Below, in pieces: positions 8,776 to 18,021 of a stretch of DNA of 42,530 nt. This DNA comes from Actinomycetes bacterium (GTDB lineage Bacteria; Auribacterota; JAJCYG01): positions 1-42,530 of the forward strand of contig JAJCYG010000088.1 in assembly GCA_029263055.1 (NCBI GenBank), read 5' to 3'. Positions within the stretch are counted from its first letter, which is position 1, and the number at the start of each line of letters is the position of its first letter. The notes beneath the pieces were generated by a model, which did not search any database, was not told the DNA's origin, and saw nothing but the letters and a program-made list of their open reading frames with translations. The position numbers were made by a program, and so were the translations under genes.

Positions 8776-9253
8776 CGCTCTTTCATTAGAAAACAATCAG
8801 AACAAAATCCCCATTCCACTAACATTGCTTCATCAGCGCGCCCTCTATTTTATTTCTGTCTTAGCTAAAGAAAAAAAACATCAGCTCACTTCTAAAACTC
8901 AAGTAAACTTCTTGTTTGTCAATGATCGTGAAATCAAAAAATGGCACAAAGAGTATTTATATGACCCGACTCCGACTGATGTGATCTCTTTTTCAATGAG
9001 AGAGGGTGGGCATTCTATGGGAGAGGATATATTAGGGGATATTGTGATCAGTGTTGACACAGCCAAACGCCAAGCAAAAGAAAATGGCAAAAAATTAAAT
9101 GAAGAGCTCACACTTTATATGATTCATGGTGTGTTGCATCTCTTAGGCTATGATGATCTCACGCCTCAGAAAAAAAAGAAAATGGATGCGGTTCAGTTTC
9201 CTTTATTAGAAAAAGTATTACTCAAAAAGCCGATTAAAAGGGGAAGGCTTTAA
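8759..9253 (+). CDS. ybeY: Endoribonuclease YbeY (rRNA maturation factor)
   Basis: A metal-dependent RNase needed for 16S rRNA 3'-end maturation and ribosome quality control; 164 residues from this ATG. The family signature is HGVLHLLGYDD at 123-133. The first two zinc ligands, H123 and H127, are kept. The third position, normally His, is D133. The open frame extends upstream inside phoH, but homology starts only after 8759; ATG 8750 is an alternative. No strong Shine-Dalgarno is visible, so coupling to phoH is likely. The first 150 bases are C-rich. Confidence 0.92.
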   Translation: MPKTNNALSLENNQNKIPIPLTLLHQRALYFISVLAKEKKHQLTSKTQVNFLFVNDREIKKWHKEYLYDPTPTDVISFSMREGGHSMGEDILGDIVISVDTAKRQAKENGKKLNEELTLYMIHGVLHLLGYDDLTPQKKKKMDAVQFPLLEKVLLKKPIKRGRL

Positions 9254-9255
9254 AT

Positions 9256-10008
9256 ATGAAGAAAAAAACAGCCACTAAAAAGAAAAAAGGGACACGGACA
9301 AAAAGAGAAGTACGCGATTATCCGTTTATTGATAGTTTTAACTGTGCGATTGAAGGATTAATCTACATAGTTAAAACACAGCGGAATATGCGGATCCATT
9401 TTATTCTCGCTATCTTTGTTTTGATTGCAGCTCTGTTGCTTCAGCTAGATGGAACCGATTTTATTTTAGTCTGTTTAGCTATTTTAATGGTGCTCTTTTC
9501 TGAGGCAATTAATACCGCAATAGAGTTGCATGTTGATTTGGTGAGCGAAAAATATCACCCGGTTGCCAAAAATGTAAAAGATATCTGCGCAGGGGCAGTC
9601 TTGCTTTCTTGTGGTTTTGCTATCTTGGTGGGGTATTTGATTTTGGCTAAGAAATTTGACGAACCTATTCGAGCAACGATTCATGGAATCCATGCTTCAC
9701 CTTGGAATATCTCACTCGCCTGTTTGGGTATTGTGGTGGTGGCCTCTATTTTGCTTAAAATATTACTTCATCGCGGCACGCCATTTTACGGAGGCATGCC
9801 AAGCGCGCACTCTGGAATCGCGTTTAGTATCTGGATGTTAGTCACTCTGATGTCAATGTCGACTCTAATTTCAGCCCTTGCCTTTGTCTCTGCCTTGCTA
9901 ATTGCCCAAAGCCGAATCGCCCTCAAAGCCCATACTCTCTGGGAAGTGACGGCTGGAGCGTTACTAGGGAGTTTTGTCACTCTAACCTTGTTTCAAATCT
10001 TCAATTAG
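9256..10008 (+). CDS. Fusion of DgkA-type lipid kinase and PAP2 phosphatase
   Basis: A 250-residue membrane protein with two domains. Residues 21-132 are a DgkA/undecaprenol kinase domain: SEAINTAIE at 82-90 holds the catalytic E83, and N86, E90 and D94 match the family pattern, with KDICAGAV at 108-115. Residues 150-250 are a short PAP2 domain with PSAH at 182-185 and SR-x5-H (R220, H226). The first PAP2 signature (KxxxxxxRP) is weak. The N-terminus is very Lys-rich. It probably interconverts undecaprenol, its phosphate and perhaps its diphosphate for wall or LPS carrier recycling. dgkA next to ybeY is common; the fusion makes this copy notable. Confidence 0.85.
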   Translation: MKKKTATKKKKGTRTKREVRDYPFIDSFNCAIEGLIYIVKTQRNMRIHFILAIFVLIAALLLQLDGTDFILVCLAILMVLFSEAINTAIELHVDLVSEKYHPVAKNVKDICAGAVLLSCGFAILVGYLILAKKFDEPIRATIHGIHASPWNISLACLGIVVVASILLKILLHRGTPFYGGMPSAHSGIAFSIWMLVTLMSMSTLISALAFVSALLIAQSRIALKAHTLWEVTAGALLGSFVTLTLFQIFN

Positions 10009-10025
10009 CCTTGGGTGGATTCTTC

Positions 10026-10054
10026 TTGCTCCAAGTGGGGATTTGCCATAGAAT
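10026..10054 (+). promoter_or_regulatory. Promoter of gatCAB
   Basis: TTGCTC at 10026-10031, a 17-base spacer, and TAGAAT at 10049-10054. It lies in the 77-base gap before gatC, which is the first sizeable gap after phoH. GAGGGA then precedes the gatC ATG. Confidence 0.5.
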
Positions 10055-10085
10055 ATCGGCCTAATTTCTTGCAAAAGAGGGAAAT

Positions 10086-10373
10086 ATGTCGATTTCTAAA
10101 GAAGATGTGGAAAAGGTAGCTAAATTAGCTCGTCTCCAGTTTAGCGGAGAAGAGGTTGAGACGTTTACCTCCCAAATGACTGATATCCTTAAATATATTG
10201 AACAGCTCAATGAACTGGACACTGAAGGTGTGGAGCCAACCGCTCATGTCTTGCCGATCCAAAACGTACTGCGTGAAGATAAAGTGACCAATGGTAAGCC
10301 TTCCAAAACCATCTTTGTCAATGCACCTAAAGAAGAAGAGCATCAATTTAAAGTGCCTCAGGTGATTGAATAA
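10086..10373 (+). CDS. gatC: Asp/Glu-tRNA amidotransferase subunit C
   Basis: The 95-residue small subunit that wraps around GatA and joins it to GatB. It begins with the typical VEKVAKLARL at 8-17 and has the conserved TDILKYIEQLNELDTEGVEP region. The start follows GAGGGA. The stop shares one base with the gatA start (TAATG), indicating translational coupling. Confidence 0.94.
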   Translation: MSISKEDVEKVAKLARLQFSGEEVETFTSQMTDILKYIEQLNELDTEGVEPTAHVLPIQNVLREDKVTNGKPSKTIFVNAPKEEEHQFKVPQVIE

Positions 10374-11818
10374 TGAGTGCCTTTGACCTACAAAAAAAAT
10401 TAGTTTCAGGTGATTTAAAAGTAACAGAAGCAGCTAATCTCTTTTTGTCGCAACACGAGCAAGTTGATTCCAAAGTAAATGCCTTTGTGGAATTGGAAAA
10501 AGAGAAAGTCTTAAAACAGGCTCAAGCTTTAGATGAACTCTCTGCTGAACAGCGCCAATCTAAAAAACTCTTTGGTGTGCCTGTTGCGATCAAAGATAAT
10601 ATTTGTGTGGAAGGTACAGAGACAAACTGTGCGTCTAAAATTTTAAAAGGGTTTACTGCCCCTTATGATGCCACGGTCATTTCTAAATTAAAAGAAGCTG
10701 GAGCAATTCTTTATGGTCGAACCAACATGGATGAGTTTGCCATGGGTTCTTCAACGGAAACCTCTTCAATCAAGAAAACCGCCAATCCTTGGGATTTAGA
10801 ACGGATTCCTGGGGGATCAAGTGGTGGAGCTGCCGCTTCTGTTGCTTCGGGCCAAGTTCCTTTATCCATTGGTTCAGACACCGGGGGATCGATTCGTCAG
10901 CCTGCCGCATTATGTGGCGTGGTCGGATTCAAACCAACTTATGGCCGTGTGTCTCGTTACGGCTTGATTGCATTTGCTTCTTCATTAGATCAAATTGGTC
11001 CGTTTGCGCGTGATGTTAAAGATGCCGCGCTTCTTTTAGATGTGCTTGCTGGAGCCGATCCAAAAGATTCTACTTGTTCTGAAGAAGCGGTTCCAAATTA
11101 CTTAGAAGCCATTGATAAAGACCTCTCTGGATTAACTGCAGGGATTCCTGAAGAATATTTTATTGAAGGGATTGACCCTGAAGTTGAAGCAAAAGTAAAA
11201 GAAGCGATTGCTCAACTTGAAAAGCAAGGGGTTAAAATTGAGAAGGTTTCATTGCCGCACACAAAGTATGCGGTCTCAACTTATTATATTGTAGCCACAG
11301 CAGAAGCAAGCTCAAATTTAGCCCGTTATGATGGTGTTCGATATGGGATTCGTTCTGCTGAAGCTAAGAATTTAAATGACCTTTATTTTCAAACTCGAAC
11401 TCAAGGTTTTGGGGATGAAGTCAAACGTCGTATTATGCTGGGAACGTATGTGCTTTCAGCAGGGTATTACGATGCCTATTATTTAAAAGCACTTAAAGTG
11501 CGTACTTTGATGAAACAAGACTTTGACAATGCTTTTAAAAAAGTAGACTTTATTGTGACGCCAACGTCTCCAACTCCAGCCTTTAAAATGGGTGAAAAAG
11601 TAGATAATCCTTTATCAATGTACTTATCCGATATTTTTACCATTTCAGCAAACTTGGCAGGTCTGCCAGGGGTTTCAATTCCATGTGGCTTAACTCAAGA
11701 AAATCTTCCTGTTGGATTACAATTAATAGGAAAGCCTTTTGGAGAAGAGACCTTGTTACAAGTAGGGCATCAATTTCAACAAGCCACAGATCATCACAAA
11801 CAGAGTCCATTATTATGA
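10373..11818 (+). CDS. gatA: Asp/Glu-tRNA amidotransferase subunit A
   Basis: The amidase subunit that releases ammonia from glutamine to convert Glu-tRNA-Gln or Asp-tRNA-Asn to the amide form. It has 481 residues. The Ser-cisSer-Lys triad is visible as K74 (VAIKDN), S149 (GGSSGG) and S173 (GSDTGGS). The spacings of 75 and 24 residues are those of characterised GatA. It overlaps gatC by one base and gatB by four (ATGA). No GlnRS or AsnRS gene occurs in the window, which fits use of the indirect route but does not prove it. Confidence 0.96.
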   Translation: MSAFDLQKKLVSGDLKVTEAANLFLSQHEQVDSKVNAFVELEKEKVLKQAQALDELSAEQRQSKKLFGVPVAIKDNICVEGTETNCASKILKGFTAPYDATVISKLKEAGAILYGRTNMDEFAMGSSTETSSIKKTANPWDLERIPGGSSGGAAASVASGQVPLSIGSDTGGSIRQPAALCGVVGFKPTYGRVSRYGLIAFASSLDQIGPFARDVKDAALLLDVLAGADPKDSTCSEEAVPNYLEAIDKDLSGLTAGIPEEYFIEGIDPEVEAKVKEAIAQLEKQGVKIEKVSLPHTKYAVSTYYIVATAEASSNLARYDGVRYGIRSAEAKNLNDLYFQTRTQGFGDEVKRRIMLGTYVLSAGYYDAYYLKALKVRTLMKQDFDNAFKKVDFIVTPTSPTPAFKMGEKVDNPLSMYLSDIFTISANLAGLPGVSIPCGLTQENLPVGLQLIGKPFGEETLLQVGHQFQQATDHHKQSPLL

Positions 11819-13245
11819 AATACGAACCGGTAATTGGCTTAGAAGTCCACGTTCAATTAGACACAAAAACAAAATTATTTTGTGGTTGCTCCACTGCGTT
11901 TGGTGCGCGAGCCAACTCACAAATTTGTCCAGTCTGCATTGGGTTGCCAGGTGTCTTACCTGTGCTCAATAAAGAAGCGGTGAATCTATCGATTAAAACA
12001 GGTTTGTCACTTGAATGTACCATTGCTCCTTTTTCAAAATTTGATCGTAAAAATTATTTTTATCCTGATTTGCCAAAGGCTTATCAAGTCTCTCAATTTG
12101 ATTTGCCCGTCAATCTAAATGGAAAATTAGAAATTCAAGTGGATGGCAAATCTAAAGTGATTGGAATCACGCGTGCGCATCTAGAAGAAGATGCAGGAAA
12201 GCTAAACCACGATGAAACTGGAACTGGAGACAGTGGCGTTGATTACAATCGTGGCGGGATTCCTTTGCTTGAGATTGTGAGTGAGCCTGATATGCGTTCG
12301 CCCGAAGAAGCGTATGCGTACTTAAAAGCCTTAAAAGCTATTCTAGAATATATTGCTGTTTCAGATTGTAATATGGAGCAAGGGAGTTTGCGATGTGATG
12401 CCAACATTTCTTTAAGACCTGAGGGACAAGAAAAGTTTGGAACCCGTGCTGAGATCAAAAATTTGAACTCTTTTCGAAATGTTCAAAAAGCGATTTATTA
12501 TGAAATGGATCGCCAAGCCAAAATGCTTGATGCCGGTGAAAGAGTGGTTCAAGAGACCCGTCTTTATGATGCGGTTTCAGGTAAAACTCGTTCCATGAGA
12601 AGTAAAGAAGAAGCCAATGACTATCGTTATTTTCCAGAACCAGATTTGGTGCCACTGGTTATTGACTCAGCCTGGTCTGATTCCATTAAGGCAACCTTGC
12701 CCGAATTGCCCCAAGCCAAAAAAGCTCGCTTTGTTAAAGAATTTGAACTCCCTGAATATGATGCAGGTGTGTTGACTACAGAGATACCTTTGGCCAACTA
12801 TTTTGAAGAATGTGTTAAAGAAGGCGCTAAGCCTAAGGTAGTTAGTAACTGGGTCTTATCAGAGTTGTTGAGGAAATTAAACGATAATAACGAATCTATC
12901 GAGACTTGCAAAATTAAGCCTAAGATGATTTGTGAGATGCTCAATCTGATTGACAAGGGGACTATAAGCGGTAAAATAGCTAAAACCGTCTTTAAAGAAA
13001 TGTTTGAATCAGGCGGGAGCCCTGAAAAAATTGTCCAAGAAAAAGGACTTGTTCAAATTGCCGATACCGGTGAGATTGATCAGATTATTGAACAAGTGTT
13101 ATCTGACAACACCAAGAGTGTGGAAGACTTTAGAGGGGGCAAAAAAAATGCCTTTGGTTTCTTAGTGGGGCAAGTCATGAAAGCTTCCCGCGGTAAAGCC
13201 AATCCTCAAATGGTTAACCAAATCTTGGGTGAAAAACTAAAGTAG
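11815..13245 (+). CDS. gatB: Asp/Glu-tRNA amidotransferase subunit B
   Basis: The 476-residue tRNA-binding kinase-like subunit that activates the misacylated amino acid. It opens with the family start [13 protein letters not shown], carries the Cys pairs CGC and CPVC of the zinc-binding region, and has the PDLPKAYQ and [10 protein letters not shown] signatures. The C-terminal YqeY-like tail ends the protein. The frame is open further upstream inside gatA, but the ATG at 11815 in the ATGA overlap is supported by homology from residue 1. Confidence 0.96.
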   Translation: MKYEPVIGLEVHVQLDTKTKLFCGCSTAFGARANSQICPVCIGLPGVLPVLNKEAVNLSIKTGLSLECTIAPFSKFDRKNYFYPDLPKAYQVSQFDLPVNLNGKLEIQVDGKSKVIGITRAHLEEDAGKLNHDETGTGDSGVDYNRGGIPLLEIVSEPDMRSPEEAYAYLKALKAILEYIAVSDCNMEQGSLRCDANISLRPEGQEKFGTRAEIKNLNSFRNVQKAIYYEMDRQAKMLDAGERVVQETRLYDAVSGKTRSMRSKEEANDYRYFPEPDLVPLVIDSAWSDSIKATLPELPQAKKARFVKEFELPEYDAGVLTTEIPLANYFEECVKEGAKPKVVSNWVLSELLRKLNDNNESIETCKIKPKMICEMLNLIDKGTISGKIAKTVFKEMFESGGSPEKIVQEKGLVQIADTGEIDQIIEQVLSDNTKSVEDFRGGKKNAFGFLVGQVMKASRGKANPQMVNQILGEKLK

Positions 13246-13250
13246 CCACT

Positions 13251-14084
13251 ATGCCCTTATTTAAAAAACGACTCATTAAGCTTTCAAAACGATCTGTTCC
13301 AGATGGTCTTTGGACCAAATGTCCTGAATGTAAGGAAATGTTTTACAAAAAGGAATTGGACGATGGCCTTAAAGTCTGTTCAAAATGTGGTTATCATTTT
13401 TTAATCAATTCCAAAGAACGAATTGAACTGATCACTGATTCTGCCACGTTTGAAGAACATAATGCTGACCTTTATTCCGGAGATCCTCTCCAATTTAAAG
13501 ATTCAAAAACATATCCTGAACGCCAAAAAGCGTCATTTTTAAAAACAGGTTTGTTAGATGCAGTAGTCACAGGAGTGGCACAAATCAATGGCGTTAAGAC
13601 AGCACTAGCTGTGATGGACTTTGGATTTATGGGCGGAAGTATGGGTGCTGTGGTGGGTGAGAAGATTACCCGAATGATTGAACATGCTACAGAAAAGAAA
13701 CTCCCTCTGATTATTGTTTCTTCTTCAGGTGGAGCTCGAATGCAAGAATCAACGTTAAGCTTAATGCAGATGGCAAAAACATGTGCAGCCTTAGAACGTT
13801 ATCAAAAACAAAATCATCTCTTTATCTCAATTTTAACTCATCCCACAACCGGGGGAACAACTGCAAGTTTTGCCATGCTAGGTGATATTATTATTGCCGA
13901 ACCTGGGGCCATGATTGGTTTTGCAGGGGCTCGAGTAATCAAGCAAACCATTGCACAAGATCTTCCTAAAGATTTTCAAAGTGCTGAGTTTTTATTAGAA
14001 CATGGGTTTCTTGATTTAATCGTCAGTCGCCTTGATCTAAAGAAAAAACTCTCTCTTCTACTTCATCTATTTGAGAAGAAATGA
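13251..14084 (+). CDS. accD: Acetyl-CoA carboxylase carboxyltransferase subunit beta
   Basis: The beta half of carboxyltransferase, making malonyl-CoA with AccA for fatty-acid synthesis. It has 277 residues. The N-terminal zinc ribbon has C24, C27, C43 and C46. The crotonase-fold core shows the oxyanion-hole glycines in SSGGAR (158-163) and the TTGG segment. AccA is not in this window. It begins six bases after gatB and overlaps rfaE2 by four bases (ATGA), so it probably belongs to the gatCAB transcript. Confidence 0.96.
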   Translation: MPLFKKRLIKLSKRSVPDGLWTKCPECKEMFYKKELDDGLKVCSKCGYHFLINSKERIELITDSATFEEHNADLYSGDPLQFKDSKTYPERQKASFLKTGLLDAVVTGVAQINGVKTALAVMDFGFMGGSMGAVVGEKITRMIEHATEKKLPLIIVSSSGGARMQESTLSLMQMAKTCAALERYQKQNHLFISILTHPTTGGTTASFAMLGDIIIAEPGAMIGFAGARVIKQTIAQDLPKDFQSAEFLLEHGFLDLIVSRLDLKKKLSLLLHLFEKK

Positions 14085-14551
14085 GCCGAAAAATCCTTTC
14101 GCCTTCCTCTCTTGATAAAAAGTTAACCTCATTGCGTCAGCAAGGCAAAAAAATTGTATTTACCAATGGTTGTTTTGACTTAATTCATTTGGGGCATGTT
14201 CGCCTTCTTGAAAAATCAAAAAAACTGGGAAATATTCTGATTGTGGGACTTAATTCAGATTCTTCAGTAAAACGTTTAAAAGGAAAAGACCGACCTCTTT
14301 GTCCTGAAAAAGATCGTGCTGGAGTGTTAGCTGCTTTAGAAGCCGTAGACTATGTGGTTCTCTTTTCAGAACAGACTCCATATCGATTGATTCAAAAAAT
14401 CAAACCCAATATTTTAGTTAAAGGGGGCGATTACAAACCTAAAGACGTGGTGGGGGCTGACATTGTTAAAAAGAACAAAGGCAAAGTCCTTATCTTTCCA
14501 ACGTTAAAAGGCCGTGGCACCACAAAGCTAATCAAAAAAATCACCAGCTAA
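14081..14551 (+). CDS. rfaE2: Heptose 1-phosphate adenylyltransferase (HldE C-terminal type)
   Basis: A 156-residue nucleotidyltransferase of the RfaE domain II family. It makes ADP-heptose for the LPS inner core from D-glycero-beta-D-manno-heptose 1-phosphate. The cytidylyltransferase-like fold shows FTNGCFD at 27-33 and the catalytic HLGH at 36-39. LVKGGDY and the end GRGTTKLI are family features. In E. coli this domain is fused to a kinase; here it stands alone, so a separate HldA-type kinase is expected elsewhere. The four-base overlap with accD implies co-translation. With lptD in the window it supports a true LPS layer. Confidence 0.92.
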   Translation: MSRKILSPSSLDKKLTSLRQQGKKIVFTNGCFDLIHLGHVRLLEKSKKLGNILIVGLNSDSSVKRLKGKDRPLCPEKDRAGVLAALEAVDYVVLFSEQTPYRLIQKIKPNILVKGGDYKPKDVVGADIVKKNKGKVLIFPTLKGRGTTKLIKKITS

Positions 14552-14566
14552 TTTTTTCTAAAGATC

Positions 14567-14986
14567 ATGAAAAATCAAAAAGAGATTTATAAAATTATTG
14601 ATGCCAATTTAAACCGAGCCCGTGAAGGGGTGCGTGTGGTAGAAGAGTTGTTTCGGTTTATTAAAAAGAGTAAGAGGCAATCCGATCAATTAAAAGAGTT
14701 ACGCCATAAGATCACGCGAGTGGGACAAAAATTACCAATCTCCTTAGAAGAGGTTAAGTTAACTCGTAAAGTGGCTGAAGATGTGGGGCGTCGATCGTTT
14801 ACTAAAAGTGAAAAGAGTAAAGAGAATCTTACTGAAATGGTGTTGGCTAATTTGCAGCGAGCACAAGAAGCGTTGCGTGTATTAGAAGAGTTTTCAAAGT
14901 TGGTTGATGTGAAAGCAAGCTATCAATTCAAAAAGCTTCGTTTTCAATCGTACGAAATCGAATATAAAATTTTAAAGGCACTGTGA
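14567..14986 (+). CDS. thiD2: ThiD2-type HMP-phosphate kinase (stand-alone)
   Basis: A 139-residue helical protein matching the domain often fused to the N-terminus of ThiE and known as ThiD2, an alternative kinase for hydroxymethylpyrimidine phosphate in thiamine synthesis. It shows an internal repeat: ANLNRAREGVRVVEE at 13-27 and ANLQRAQEALRVLEE at 94-108. Here it is a separate gene whose stop overlaps the thiE GTG by four bases, keeping the pair together. I see no canonical ThiD in the window. The assignment rests on family memory and context. Confidence 0.75.
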   Translation: MKNQKEIYKIIDANLNRAREGVRVVEELFRFIKKSKRQSDQLKELRHKITRVGQKLPISLEEVKLTRKVAEDVGRRSFTKSEKSKENLTEMVLANLQRAQEALRVLEEFSKLVDVKASYQFKKLRFQSYEIEYKILKAL

Positions 14987-15588
14987 AACAAAAATCGCTT
15001 TATGTTATCTTAGACAAAACCTATTGTCCCGATCTCACACTTGAGAAAGCAGCTCGCATGTGTTCGGAGTCAGGAGCTGATTTTATTCAATACCGAAACA
15101 AAACAGCCTCACCTGAAGAACAGTTTCACGAAGCCAGGCAAGTGGCTCAAGCTCTAAAAGAAGTCTCCACACTCTTTATTGTCAATGATGATCCACAGCT
15201 AGCGCTTGAAGTCGATGCTGATGGGGTTCATCTCGGACAAGAAGATTGCTCTATTGATAAAGCGAGAGAAATATTAGGTAAAAGAAAGATTGTGGGAATT
15301 TCCACGCATAATTTGGAAGAGGCGCTCTCTGCTGAAAAAGAGGGGGCTGATTATATTGCTGTTGGGGATCTTTTTGGGAGTGGAACCAAGCAGAATACCG
15401 AATCGACTTCTTTGGAGACTTTAAAAGAGATAGCTCAGGCTGTGAAAGTCCCAATTGTTGGAATTGGGGGAATCACCTTAGAAAATAAGGAGTCAGTTTT
15501 TGAAGCTGGGGCCACTGCGGTTGCGGTCTCAAAGAGCTTACTCACCTCACCTGAAATCACCCAAACCTGTGGGCAATTTAAGATCTAG
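14983..15588 (+). CDS. thiE: Thiamine-phosphate synthase
   Basis: A TIM-barrel enzyme joining the HMP pyrophosphate and thiazole phosphate units to thiamine phosphate, with 201 residues. Family motifs are QYRNK (36-40), IVNDD (66-70), GVHLGQED (81-88), TK (135-136) and the phosphate-binding GIGGI (160-164). The start is GTG in a GTGA overlap with the upstream ThiD2 gene. It is the last gene before a promoter and a 69-base gap. Confidence 0.93.
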   Translation: MKQKSLYVILDKTYCPDLTLEKAARMCSESGADFIQYRNKTASPEEQFHEARQVAQALKEVSTLFIVNDDPQLALEVDADGVHLGQEDCSIDKAREILGKRKIVGISTHNLEEALSAEKEGADYIAVGDLFGSGTKQNTESTSLETLKEIAQAVKVPIVGIGGITLENKESVFEAGATAVAVSKSLLTSPEITQTCGQFKI

Positions 15589-15608
15589 CATTATCCTTAG
15601 AAGCATCG

Positions 15609-15630
15609 TATAATAATCGCTCTTTAAGAG
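15609..15630 (+). promoter_or_regulatory. -10 box and small palindrome before the PfkB gene
   Basis: A perfect TATAAT at 15609-15614, with a poor -35. The short palindrome CTCTTTAAGAG at 15620-15630 lies where transcription would start and could be an operator or a small 5' hairpin. Confidence 0.4.
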
Positions 15631-15657
15631 AGTTATGTCGAAACAAGGAGGACTTGA

Positions 15658-16566
15658 GTGAGTATTTTAGTGGTTGGTTCAGTTGCTTTGGATACTGTGA
15701 AAACACCTTTTGGCGAACGAGACAATGCTTTAGGGGGCTCTGCAACCTATTTTTCTACCTCAGCAAGCTATTTTACAGAGGTAAAATTAGTCGGCGTGGT
15801 GGGACAAGATTTCCCAAAAGAACACGTTGCTTTTCTTCAGAGCAAGAAAGTTGATACCTCAGGTTTAGAAATCACTGATGGCGAGACCTTTCGTTGGTCT
15901 GGAAAATATGAATTTGATATGAATGAAGCAAAGACATTAGATACTCAACTCAATGTGTTTGAATCGTTTCAACCTAAAATCCCTGAAACGCATAAAAAAC
16001 CTGATTATCTCTTTTTAGCCAATATCAATCCTGAGTTACAACTTGAAGTGCTCAATCAAATAGAAGAGCGGCCTAAATTTGTCGCTTGTGACACCATGAA
16101 TTTGTGGATTGATATTAAGAAGCCTGCTTTATTAGATCTCTTAAAAGGGGTTGACTGCATTATTTTAAATGATGGGGAAGCACGGATGTTAGCAGATGTT
16201 TCCAGCTTGATAAAGGCAGCCAAAGAGATTTCTAGTTTTGGTCCAAGTCATGTCATTATCAAAAAAGGGGAGCATGGGGCGATTTATTATGAAAAAGCAA
16301 CAGGTTCCTTTTTTATGATTCCTGCCTATCCATTAGAAGAGGTTTTTGACCCAACCGGTGCAGGAGATACATTTGCGGGTGGATTTATGGGATATATTTC
16401 CAGCCAAGACAGCACGGATCGCGAAACAATCAAGCAAGCGATGATTCGCGGAACGGTTATGGCTTCATTTAATGTTGAAGAATTTAGTCTTGATCGTTTG
16501 GCCACATTGACTCACGAAGAGATTGATCAAAGAGTGGGACTTTTTAAAGAGATTTTTCGTAGTTAA
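15658..16566 (+). CDS. PfkB-family carbohydrate kinase
   Basis: A 302-residue ribokinase-fold kinase. The N-terminal glycine pair is at G26-G27, NDGE at 171-174 is the NxxE metal motif, and DPTGAGD at 231-237 holds the anion hole and catalytic base D237. The start is GTG behind a strong AAGGAGG (15645-15651). Substrate cannot be read from sequence; sugar, sugar phosphate and nucleoside are all possible. The aldolase/transaldolase gene 0.8 kb downstream makes a sugar substrate plausible. It is followed at once by tatD. Confidence 0.85.
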   Translation: MSILVVGSVALDTVKTPFGERDNALGGSATYFSTSASYFTEVKLVGVVGQDFPKEHVAFLQSKKVDTSGLEITDGETFRWSGKYEFDMNEAKTLDTQLNVFESFQPKIPETHKKPDYLFLANINPELQLEVLNQIEERPKFVACDTMNLWIDIKKPALLDLLKGVDCIILNDGEARMLADVSSLIKAAKEISSFGPSHVIIKKGEHGAIYYEKATGSFFMIPAYPLEEVFDPTGAGDTFAGGFMGYISSQDSTDRETIKQAMIRGTVMASFNVEEFSLDRLATLTHEEIDQRVGLFKEIFRS

Positions 16567-16567
16567 G

Positions 16568-17335
16568 ATGTTGATTGACACGCATGCGCATATTGAAGGG
16601 GAAGAGTTTGATCAAGATCGAGATGAAGTGGCTTCTCGAGCCTTTGAAGCAGGTGTGAACGGTTGGATCAATATTAGTAATGGTACTGAGTCATTAAAAA
16701 AGTCATTAGCGTTAGCTGAAAAATATGATTCGATTTATTCGAGCGTGGGATTACACCCTCACGAGGCTGAAGGAGCTAAGCAAGAAGAGTTAGATGCATT
16801 GGCTAAACAAGTCAATCATCCAAAAGTAGTGGCCATTGGTGAGACAGGCCTTGATTATTATTATGAAAACTCATCTAAAGAAGCCCAACAAAAGTTACTG
16901 TTGTTCTTTTTAAAGTTAGCTAAAGAATCTGGTTTGCCGCTTTCGATTCATATGCGAGATGCAGAAGAAGATTTTTTAAGATGTGTTGAAGAAGTTTTTC
17001 CTGACCAAGTTAAAGGGGTGATACACTGTTTTACCAGTACCCTTGAATTTGCTCAAACTTGTTTGAAAAAAGGATTTTATATTTCTTTTTCTGGTATTGT
17101 GACCTTTAAAAAGTCAGTTGATTTGCAGGAAGTGGCTAAGATTGTTCCACTCGATCGATTACTGGTTGAAACAGATGCGCCTTATTTGACGCCAGAACCT
17201 TTTAGAGGTAAAAGAAACGAGCCCGCATTTGTTGTGAAGACAGCTGAAAAAATAGCAGCACTTAAAGAAATCACTCTTGAAGAATTAACAAAACAGACTA
17301 CAAAAAACGCACAACACTTATTTGGTTTAAAATAG
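16568..17335 (+). CDS. tatD: TatD-family metal-dependent hydrolase (DNase)
   Basis: A 255-residue amidohydrolase-fold nuclease linked to DNA repair and turnover. All metal ligands are present: H6 and H8 (DTHAH), E92 (GETGLDYYYE), H128 (SIHMRD), H153 (IHCFT) and D203 (ETDAPYL). The frame is open into the upstream kinase gene, but the ATG at 16568, one base after that stop, gives the standard N-terminus. The stop codon is embedded in the Shine-Dalgarno of the next gene. Confidence 0.92.
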   Translation: MLIDTHAHIEGEEFDQDRDEVASRAFEAGVNGWINISNGTESLKKSLALAEKYDSIYSSVGLHPHEAEGAKQEELDALAKQVNHPKVVAIGETGLDYYYENSSKEAQQKLLLFFLKLAKESGLPLSIHMRDAEEDFLRCVEEVFPDQVKGVIHCFTSTLEFAQTCLKKGFYISFSGIVTFKKSVDLQEVAKIVPLDRLLVETDAPYLTPEPFRGKRNEPAFVVKTAEKIAALKEITLEELTKQTTKNAQHLFGLK

Positions 17336-17347
17336 AGGAGCTATAAA

Positions 17348-18016
17348 ATGAGATTTTTTATTGATACAGCAAATGTAGATGAAATTAAAGAAGCACACAG
17401 TTGGGGTGCGATTGATGGGGTGACAACAAATCCTAGTCTAGTCGCAAAAGAGGGAAAAGATTTTCGTGAAATTTTAGATGAAATTTGTTCGATTATTGAT
17501 GGACCGATTAGTGCAGAGACCGTCACTCTAAATCACGAAGAGATTATTGCTGAGTCTCGCGAGTTAGCTAAGATTCACAAAAACATTGTGGTTAAAATTC
17601 CTTTAATCAAAGAAGGACTTAAAGCAGTACAAATTGTTTCTAAAGAGGGAATCAATACCAATGTCACGCTCTGTTTTTCAGCCACTCAAGCTTTAATGGC
17701 AGCTAAAGCAGGGGCCACTTACATCAGTCCTTTTATTGGCCGTTTAGATGACATTAGCCAAGATGGAATGGCATTGATTGAAGATATCCGTGATATTTAT
17801 GATAACTATGATTTTCCGACTCAAATTTTAACTGCCAGTGTGCGTCATCCAGAGCATGTTCGTTTGGCTGCTTTAGTTGGTTCAGATGTGGCAACCATTC
17901 CTTTTGGAGTTTTAGAAAAGTTGATCAAACATCCATTAACCGATAGCGGCTTAGACAAGTTTCTCAAAGATTGGGAAACGGTTCCTAAATTAACGAGCAC
18001 ATCTCAGAAAGGCTAA
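17348..18016 (+). CDS. fsa: Fructose-6-phosphate aldolase / small transaldolase
   Basis: A 222-residue Schiff-base aldolase of the FSA/TalC (MipB) family. It starts [11 protein letters not shown] and has the TTNPSL segment and the catalytic lysine K83 in VVKIPL. Members act as transaldolase in the pentose phosphate pathway or as fructose-6-phosphate aldolase; the short form alone does not decide which. AGAGGAG at 17334-17340 overlaps the tatD stop, showing tight coupling. The next gene follows within a few bases. Confidence 0.9.
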   Translation: MRFFIDTANVDEIKEAHSWGAIDGVTTNPSLVAKEGKDFREILDEICSIIDGPISAETVTLNHEEIIAESRELAKIHKNIVVKIPLIKEGLKAVQIVSKEGINTNVTLCFSATQALMAAKAGATYISPFIGRLDDISQDGMALIEDIRDIYDNYDFPTQILTASVRHPEHVRLAALVGSDVATIPFGVLEKLIKHPLTDSGLDKFLKDWETVPKLTSTSQKG

Positions 18017-18021
18017 GCTTG

